Assembly (NCBI GenBank): GCA_963829505.1 | Contig: CAWHIL010000003.1 | Coordinates: 1,364,001-1,428,000 of the forward strand | Length of the DNA: 64,000 bases | From: Roseiarcus sp963829505 | GTDB taxonomy: Bacteria > Pseudomonadota > Alphaproteobacteria > Rhizobiales > Beijerinckiaceae | Direction of reading: 5' to 3' | Shown here: piece after piece, positions 59,409-64,000 of the stretch | Position numbering within the stretch: the stretch's first letter is position 1 | How the letters are laid out: every line of letters begins with the position of its first letter | The notes under the pieces: generated by a model | Databases searched by the model: none | Told to the model about the DNA's origin: nothing | Seen by the model: only the letters and a program-made list of their open reading frames with translations | Position numbers and translations under genes: made by a program

Positions 59409-60081
59409 ATGCCGCGCAGTCCCGCATCACCGCGCCAAGCTGCGCCGCGAGCGGCCCGGCGCCCGGCGCGTTGGCGCAATCGATCGCCGCTGTTCCGATC
59501 GTGAAGGCGTCGGCGCCGGCGCCCTTCACCGCCGCGACCCGCTCGGCGCAGTCGATCGAGCCCGCCGCGACGACGAGCCCGCCTTCGCCGAAGCCGCGGC
59601 GGCAGGCGGCGACGAGATCGAGCGGCGCGGCCTCGATCGCGCGATAGGCGAGAATGTCGACGCCGGCGCAGCCGAGCCCTCTGAAAGCGCGGCAATGCGC
59701 CTCGATCTCGTGCGCCGCGCCGCCAAGCCGCGTCGGATGGCCGACGGGCCGGCCGGGAAACGGCAGGTAGCGCGTGGGCGCTCCGTGCAGCAGGCGCAAA
59801 GCGTCGTCCGCCGCCTGCCCGCCCATCAGAACGTCGACGCCGAGATCGCGGCCGAGCGCGATCGAGCGGAGTTCGGCTTCGCGCGCGGTCGCCACGATCT
59901 CCATCCACACCGTGGCGCCCGCCTCGCGGATCGCCGCCGCGAGCCGGCGCAGCGTCTCGGGCTCGGCGCCGATGTCCTTGAAGCCGATGTTTCTCAGCGC
60001 CAGCGGCCGAACCGCCTCGACCATCTCAAGCGCGTCCGGAACCGTCTCATCGTCGCGGGTCAACATGAAGACGAAGTCCAT
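59404..60081 (-). CDS. TIM-barrel protein of unknown specificity
   Basis: A 225-residue (beta/alpha)8-type protein. It begins MDFVFMLTRDDETVPDALEM and has LALRNIGFKDIGAEPETLRR, RSIALGRDLGVDVLMGGQ, YLPFPGRPVGHPTRLGG and, near the end, VVAAGSIDCAERVAAVKGAG with DAFTIGTAAID. The last two segments look like the phosphate-binding loops seen in HisA/TrpF-like barrels. ATG 60081 was selected because conservation begins there; the upstream extension is a shadow of the adjacent gene. The stop codon lies within a repeat element. No pathway is apparent from neighbours. Confidence 0.8.
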   Translation of the reverse strand: MDFVFMLTRDDETVPDALEMVEAVRPLALRNIGFKDIGAEPETLRRLAAAIREAGATVWMEIVATAREAELRSIALGRDLGVDVLMGGQAADDALRLLHGAPTRYLPFPGRPVGHPTRLGGAAHEIEAHCRAFRGLGCAGVDILAYRAIEAAPLDLVAACRRGFGEGGLVVAAGSIDCAERVAAVKGAGADAFTIGTAAIDCANAPGAGPLAAQLGAVMRDCAAL

Positions 60082-60216
60082 CCGGGCCCCGCTCCCAAGG
60101 CGCTTGCCTGCGCCCGACGCCAGGCTAGCATCGCTCCGGCCGTCAGCGGAATGCGGCTGAAGGGCGCATTCGAGGCGAAAGGATCTGCTATCGTCGCCCG
60201 TTTTCGAGGAGTCCCG

Positions 60217-60822
60217 ATGATCCGCGTTCCTGCTCTTGCTCTCCTGTGCGTCGCGCCCGTCGCTGCGCTCGCGCAGGCCGCCCCGCCCTGCTCCGATCCG
60301 GCCGCCGCGCAGTCCATGCATTGCCTGCACATGATGGCGCACGGGTCCGCGATGCCCATGCAGGGCGGGGCCGCGTCCGCGCCGAAGGAGCCCGGTGAGG
60401 CCGCTTTCGCCGCGATCCAGGAGATCGTCGGCATCCTCGACGCCGATCCGGACACCGACTGGTCGAAGGTCGACATCGAAGCGCTCCGCCAGCACCTCAT
60501 CGACATGAACGCCGTCACGCTCGGCGCCCGCGTGAACGCGGTCGCAATCGACGGCGGGATCCGCTTCGAGGCGACGGGCGAAGGGCCCGTCGTCGACTCG
60601 ATCCGCCGCATGACCTCAGCCCACGCCGCGATGATGAACGGCGAAGGCCGCTGGACCTACGAAGCCGCCGACATCGACGGCGGCGCGGCGCTGACCGTCC
60701 GCACCCCGCCCGAGGACGGAGCGAAGCTCAAGGGCCTCGGCTTCATCGGCGTCATGACGCTCGGAATGCACCATCAGATGCATCACCTGATGATCGCGAG
60801 GGGCGAAGGTCCGCATCCGTGA
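60217..60822 (+). CDS. Met/His-rich secreted protein of unknown function
   Basis: A 201-residue protein with a Sec signal peptide (about residues 1-20, ALLCVAPVAALAQA). The mature N-terminus is rich in Met and His (MHCLHMMAHGSAMPMQ), and the C-terminus has LGMHHQMHHLMIARGEGPHP. Such stretches can bind copper or other soft metals in the periplasm, but no known copper-protein fold is recognised. A central part with DWSKVDIEALRQHLIDMNAV and WTYEAADIDGGAALTVRTP is unassigned. CGAGGAG precedes ATG 60217. It is divergent from the TIM-barrel gene. Confidence 0.8.
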   Translation: MIRVPALALLCVAPVAALAQAAPPCSDPAAAQSMHCLHMMAHGSAMPMQGGAASAPKEPGEAAFAAIQEIVGILDADPDTDWSKVDIEALRQHLIDMNAVTLGARVNAVAIDGGIRFEATGEGPVVDSIRRMTSAHAAMMNGEGRWTYEAADIDGGAALTVRTPPEDGAKLKGLGFIGVMTLGMHHQMHHLMIARGEGPHP

Positions 60823-60941
60823 GACGCAGTCCGGCCCGCGGCGGCGGGCGTCCGGTTGCGCCGCGCCTTTGCCCGCGCGCGTCCTTCTGATAGAGACGCC
60901 CGCTTCGCTTTCTCCACAGCCGTTCCCGAGCCGCCGCGCCC

Positions 60942-62354
60942 ATGTCCTCCATCGTCACCCGCTTTGCGCCCTCCCCGACCGGGTTCCTGCACATCGGCGG
61001 GGCGCGCACCGCGCTCTTCAACTGGCTTTACGCCAAACATACCGGCGGCGCGTTCCTGCTGCGCATCGAGGACACAGACCGCGAGCGCTCGACCGACGCC
61101 GCGGTCGCGGCGATCCTCGACGGCCTCGCCTGGCTCGGCCTCCACTGGGACGGCGAGGCGGTCAGTCAGTTCGGCCGCGCCGCGCGCCATCGCGAAGTGG
61201 CGGAGGAGCTCCTCGCCAGGGGCGCCGCCTATCGCTGCTACGCGAGCCCGCAGGAACTTGACGCCATGCGCGAGAAGGCGCGCAGCGAGGGCCGCCCGAT
61301 GCGCTACGACGGCCGCTGGCGCGACCGCGACGAGGCCGAAGCGCCCGCCGGCGTCGCGCCGGTCATTCGGCTCCGCGCGCCCCAGGAGGGCGAGACGATC
61401 GTCGACGACAAGGTGCAGGGCCGCGTCGTCTTCGCCAACAAGGACCTCGACGATTTCGTGCTCCTGCGCTCCGACGGCACGCCGACCTTCATGCTCGCCG
61501 TCGTCGTCGACGATCACGACATGGGCGTCACCCACGTCATTCGCGGCGACGACCACCTGACCAACGCCGCCCGCCAGACCCAGATTTTTCGCGCGCTCGA
61601 CTGGAGCGTGCCCGTTTATGCGCACATCCCGCTGATCCACGGGGCCGAGGGCGCGAAACTGTCGAAGCGCCACGGCGCGCTCGGCGTCGAGGCCTATCGC
61701 GCCATGGGCTATCTGCCGGAGGCCTTGCGCAACTATCTCGCGCGCCTCGGCTGGAGTTCGGGCGACAGGGAGTTCTTCACCCCCGAGGAACTGATCGCGG
61801 CCTTCGATATCGGAGCGATCGGCCGCTCGCCCTCGCGCTTCGACTTCGTCAAGCTCGAGAACATGAACGGCCACTTCATGCGCGCCGCGAGCGACGACGA
61901 GTTGTTCGCCGCCCTCATGAGCGCCCTGCCCTATCTGCCCGGCGGCGCGGACGTTCAGGCGAAGCTCGACGACGCCAAACGCGCGCAATTGCGCGCCGCG
62001 ATCCCGGGCCTGAAGGAGCGCGCCAAGACGCTGGTCGAACTTCTCGATGGCGCGGGCTTTCTCTTCGCCGCCCGCCCGCTCGCAATGGACGAGAAGGCGG
62101 CCGACATTCTGGCGAAGGGCCGCGCGCATCTGCCCTCGCTGCTGCCGAAGCTCACCGCCGCCGAGTGGACGGCCCCCGCGCTCGAGGCGGTCGTCAAGGC
62201 ATACGCGGAAGAAGCCGGCGCCAAGCTCGGCGCCGTCGCCCAGCCTTTGCGCGCCGCGCTCACCGGCCGCTCCACCTCGCCCGGCATCTTCGACGTGCTG
62301 ACCGTCCTCGGCCGCGACGAGAGCCTCGGCCGGATCGAAGATCAGGCGAAATAG
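60942..62354 (+). CDS. gltX: Glutamyl-tRNA synthetase
   Basis: A 470-residue class I synthetase that charges tRNA-Glu. The HIGH motif is HIGG (residues 17-20) in RFAPSPTGFLHIGGARTALF, and the KMSKS motif is KLSKR (239-243) in GAKLSKRHGALG. RIEDTDRERS and VIRGDDHLTNAARQ are conserved. Many alphaproteobacteria have two GltX copies, one of which can charge tRNA-Gln; only one is visible here, so its exact tRNA preference is unsettled. ATG 60942 gives the family N-terminus. It is followed two bases later by a convergent gene end. Confidence 0.96.
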   Translation: MSSIVTRFAPSPTGFLHIGGARTALFNWLYAKHTGGAFLLRIEDTDRERSTDAAVAAILDGLAWLGLHWDGEAVSQFGRAARHREVAEELLARGAAYRCYASPQELDAMREKARSEGRPMRYDGRWRDRDEAEAPAGVAPVIRLRAPQEGETIVDDKVQGRVVFANKDLDDFVLLRSDGTPTFMLAVVVDDHDMGVTHVIRGDDHLTNAARQTQIFRALDWSVPVYAHIPLIHGAEGAKLSKRHGALGVEAYRAMGYLPEALRNYLARLGWSSGDREFFTPEELIAAFDIGAIGRSPSRFDFVKLENMNGHFMRAASDDELFAALMSALPYLPGGADVQAKLDDAKRAQLRAAIPGLKERAKTLVELLDGAGFLFAARPLAMDEKAADILAKGRAHLPSLLPKLTAAEWTAPALEAVVKAYAEEAGAKLGAVAQPLRAALTGRSTSPGIFDVLTVLGRDESLGRIEDQAK

Positions 62355-62355
62355 C

Positions 62356-62613
62356 TCACAAGGGGCGGGGCGGGACGACGCGCAGGTTCGGCGCCTGCGA
62401 CAGCCACTTCGCATCGCGCGGATCGACCGCCAGGCGCGCGCCGGGGCGCTCAAATCGGTAGCGTGCGCCGGTGACGGGGCTGACGGTGGTGAGGCCGCTC
62501 TCGCCGACATACTCGAACACGGCGCCTTCGGCCGTCCAGGACGGCGAGCGAGCGCGGTCGGAGCGTTGCGCCGGAGCAGCGAGCGGCGCACGCGCCTTGT
62601 CACTCGACGCCAT
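62356..62613 (-). CDS. Small protein of unknown function
   Basis: An 85-residue ORF starting at ATG 62613, inside the 3' end of the next-upstream gene (overlap of 14 bases). It has a disordered N-terminus and a short folded-looking end (FEYVGESGLTTVSPVTGARY, RFERPGARLAVDPRDAKWLS). The overlap suggests co-translation with the membrane protein gene upstream. No family is recognised with confidence; the style is like small accessory proteins of phage-type modules. Confidence 0.62.
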   Translation of the reverse strand: MASSDKARAPLAAPAQRSDRARSPSWTAEGAVFEYVGESGLTTVSPVTGARYRFERPGARLAVDPRDAKWLSQAPNLRVVPPRPL

Positions 62614-62959
62614 TCGTCTTCGGCTTCCGCAGCACATGGTCAGTCTCTCGATCTTCGATGAACGATCCGGCGCGCTCGTCGCGCGCGGTGACATGCTCCA
62701 GGAGGATGGCCCCGCCGGAGAGCGCGAGCCACAACAGGACGCCGTCGACCGCTCCATGCGCCAGGAGCGCCGCGACCGGCGCGGCGATCCAGAGGCTGAG
62801 GCATATGAAGCAGTCGAGCACGCTGCCCAGAAAGCCATCGCCAACCCAGCGTCGCAGGCCAACCGAGACGTCCCATGGCCCGTCTTCGGCGTTGAGCAGG
62901 TGGGTCGCCCGCCAGACGGCGAGCGCGCCCACCACCAATGCGCCGAGGTCGGCGGTCAC
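62600..62959 (-). CDS. DUF1360-like membrane protein
   Basis: A 119-residue protein with about three hydrophobic segments (LGALVVGALAVWRATHLLN, FICLSLWIAAPVAALLAHG, GVLLWLALSGGAILLEHV). WRATHLLNAEDGPWDV and LGSVLDCFICLSLWIA are the pattern I associate with DUF1360-type proteins. GTG 62959 is chosen; a TTG at 63004 would extend into the upstream gene. Its 3' end overlaps the small gene that follows on this strand. Function is unknown. Confidence 0.7.
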   Translation of the reverse strand: MTADLGALVVGALAVWRATHLLNAEDGPWDVSVGLRRWVGDGFLGSVLDCFICLSLWIAAPVAALLAHGAVDGVLLWLALSGGAILLEHVTARDERAGSFIEDRETDHVLRKPKTNGVE

Positions 62960-62990
62960 CGCGCGCCGCCGGGCTGCGCGCGTGCGCCCG

Positions 62991-64000
62991 TCACGATCCG
63001 CCAACTGCGATGTTCACCGTCTGGTAGGCAAGCGTCCCGAACGGGCAGGCGAAGGTCGCGCCGTCGGTGACGCGTTTGGCGCCCCAGAGCCGGAAGTCGT
63101 AGCAGCAGCTTCGATCGACCGTGATCTGGATGCGATCGCCGCCACCGACGTAACTCCAGTTCTGCGGTTGCGGGTGCGCAATCGACGGCGGGACATACGG
63201 TCCGTCGTTGGGCACCTGATAGCCGGCGAGCGTGCCGTAACCGTTCGGCGGCAGGCCGCCGCCCCAGGCGCTGATGGCGCCCGGATTGTCGTAGTCCCGG
63301 CTGCCAGGATTTGTCGGAACCGGCGGCAGGCTGCCGTTGCCGTATTCCGTCTCGATATAATAGCCGCCGAGATGGCCGTTCGCGTCCGACACGCTGGTAT
63401 CGAACACGACGTAGCCCGTCGACGTCGTGACCTGATACGCCGGACAGACCCCGCCCATCGTCGTCGTCGCCGGAGTGCCGTCGGAATTGTAGACCCCGAG
63501 CAAGGTGAGAAAACCGCCGGCCGGCGCGGCCAACGGGGTCGTGTCGACCATCAGCGTCAACGGAATATCGGTCGTGAGCGAAATCGGACTGGCCGAGCCG
63601 TCGAAGGCGTTGAGCGACAGATCGAGGCCACCGAGCGCCGCGCCGCCGATGAGGTCGCTCGCCGAGTTGGCGATCAGGATCAGGTTTGGATTGCTCCATC
63701 CGAGAAAGAGGTCGCCGGGGTTCAGCGTCGGGAACGCCCCGATCTGCGTCGCCGCGGCCGGCGGCGTCGCCGCCTGACGCTGCAACGGGTTCATATAGAG
63801 GCCGCTCGTCGAGCCGAGCGTGAACGGCCCCATCACGACGCTTGGCGTGTCGATCGTGCTTGTCGCCGCGCGAAGGATGAACGCGGTCTGCGCCAGCGCG
63901 TAGGGCGCCGCCAACGCCAGGCCGGCGCCGGGAGGCGTGCCGCCCCGCGCCGGATTGCCGTCGCCGCCCCACGGGCGCGCGGTCACCTGATAGCAGACGA
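62991..64000 (-). CDS. Large extracellular- or tail-type protein, N-terminus outside the window
   Basis: The frame is open to the window edge (bases 63987-63998 still read as sense codons), so the visible 330 or so residues are the C-terminal part. It is Gly/Asn/Thr-rich and beta-rich, with AAPYALAQTAFILRAATSTI, GPFTLGSTSGLYMNPLQ, YYIETEYGNGSLPPVP and DRIQITVDRSCCYDFRLWG. There is no enzyme motif. Similar low-complexity beta proteins occur in phage tail and surface contexts, and the two small genes after it might belong to the same module. No assignment is made. Confidence 0.68.
   Translation of the reverse strand, partial: VCYQVTARPWGGDGNPARGGTPPGAGLALAAPYALAQTAFILRAATSTIDTPSVVMGPFTLGSTSGLYMNPLQRQAATPPAAATQIGAFPTLNPGDLFLGWSNPNLILIANSASDLIGGAALGGLDLSLNAFDGSASPISLTTDIPLTLMVDTTPLAAPAGGFLTLLGVYNSDGTPATTTMGGVCPAYQVTTSTGYVVFDTSVSDANGHLGGYYIETEYGNGSLPPVPTNPGSRDYDNPGAISAWGGGLPPNGYGTLAGYQVPNDGPYVPPSIAHPQPQNWSYVGGGDRIQITVDRSCCYDFRLWGAKRVTDGATFACPFGTLAYQTVNIAVGGS

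Overview
The window is high-G+C DNA (about two thirds G+C by eye) that reads as an alphaproteobacterial chromosome, most likely from the Hyphomicrobiales and near the Beijerinckiaceae/Methylocystaceae. The support is family-level protein style, a 442-residue proS of the short alphaproteobacterial type, the lolC-lolD-proS neighbourhood, a lolA...xth arrangement, repeated CTCCCTGTT units and several palindromic intergenic repeat families. I saw no rRNA, tRNA or CRISPR array.

Layout. 1-3300: the end of a class III aminotransferase, an ECF sigma factor with its RskA-type anti-sigma factor, and a small secreted protein. 3.4-8.4 kb: a type I secretion unit (candidate exported protein, HlyB-like ABC exporter, HlyD-like adaptor). 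8.4-17.2 kb: CTCCCTGTT repeats, a parS-like palindrome, lolA, a hybrid histidine kinase with a FixL-type heme PAS, a calpain-like protease, xth and a penicillin acylase. 17.3-26.1 kb: a tightly overlapping operon for a membrane complex resembling hydrogenase-4/complex I. Its large subunit has lost all four NiFe cysteines, so it should be a hydrogenase-related complex and not a hydrogenase. The operon ends in a response regulator, a cyclic-nucleotide-binding protein and a small metallopeptidase.

26.3-31.8 kb holds the most unusual system: an HNH endonuclease gene, then YcaO, TfuA, an HExxH metallopeptidase and a 259-residue protein ending in five Gly-Met-Gln repeats. This looks like a RiPP-type backbone-modification cluster (probable thioamidation) with an atypical, large substrate, part of it on AT-rich, apparently imported DNA. 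31.8-40 kb: a GNAT acetyltransferase, a cyclase/TPR protein, hydrolases, a CxxC cluster protein, L-serine dehydratase, MarR, Nfu scaffold and an ICMT-like methyltransferase. 40.2-47.2 kb: a vanadium-haloperoxidase/PAP2 protein and a group of unusual proteins (phosphorylase-like, papain-like, sedolisin). 47.5-54.4 kb: GYD protein, lolD, lolC, proS, a DUF4160/DUF2442-HTH pair and comEC. 54.5-64 kb: a duplicated-domain protein, LysR/DoxX, AraC/VOC, a TIM-barrel protein, a Met/His-rich secreted protein, gltX and three genes of an unrecognised group reaching the window edge.

Sequence quality matters here. Five genes (hlyD-like, ycaO, sdaA, comEC and the DUF4160 gene) are each interrupted by one single-base indel, four of them in short homopolymers. 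The response regulator has an in-frame TAA at codon 3. This pattern suggests base-calling errors more than five independent pseudogenes, so these genes are annotated across the breaks. The type I secretion unit, the proteases lacking classical signal peptides and the duplicated-domain proteins suggest an organism that invests in non-classical protein export.
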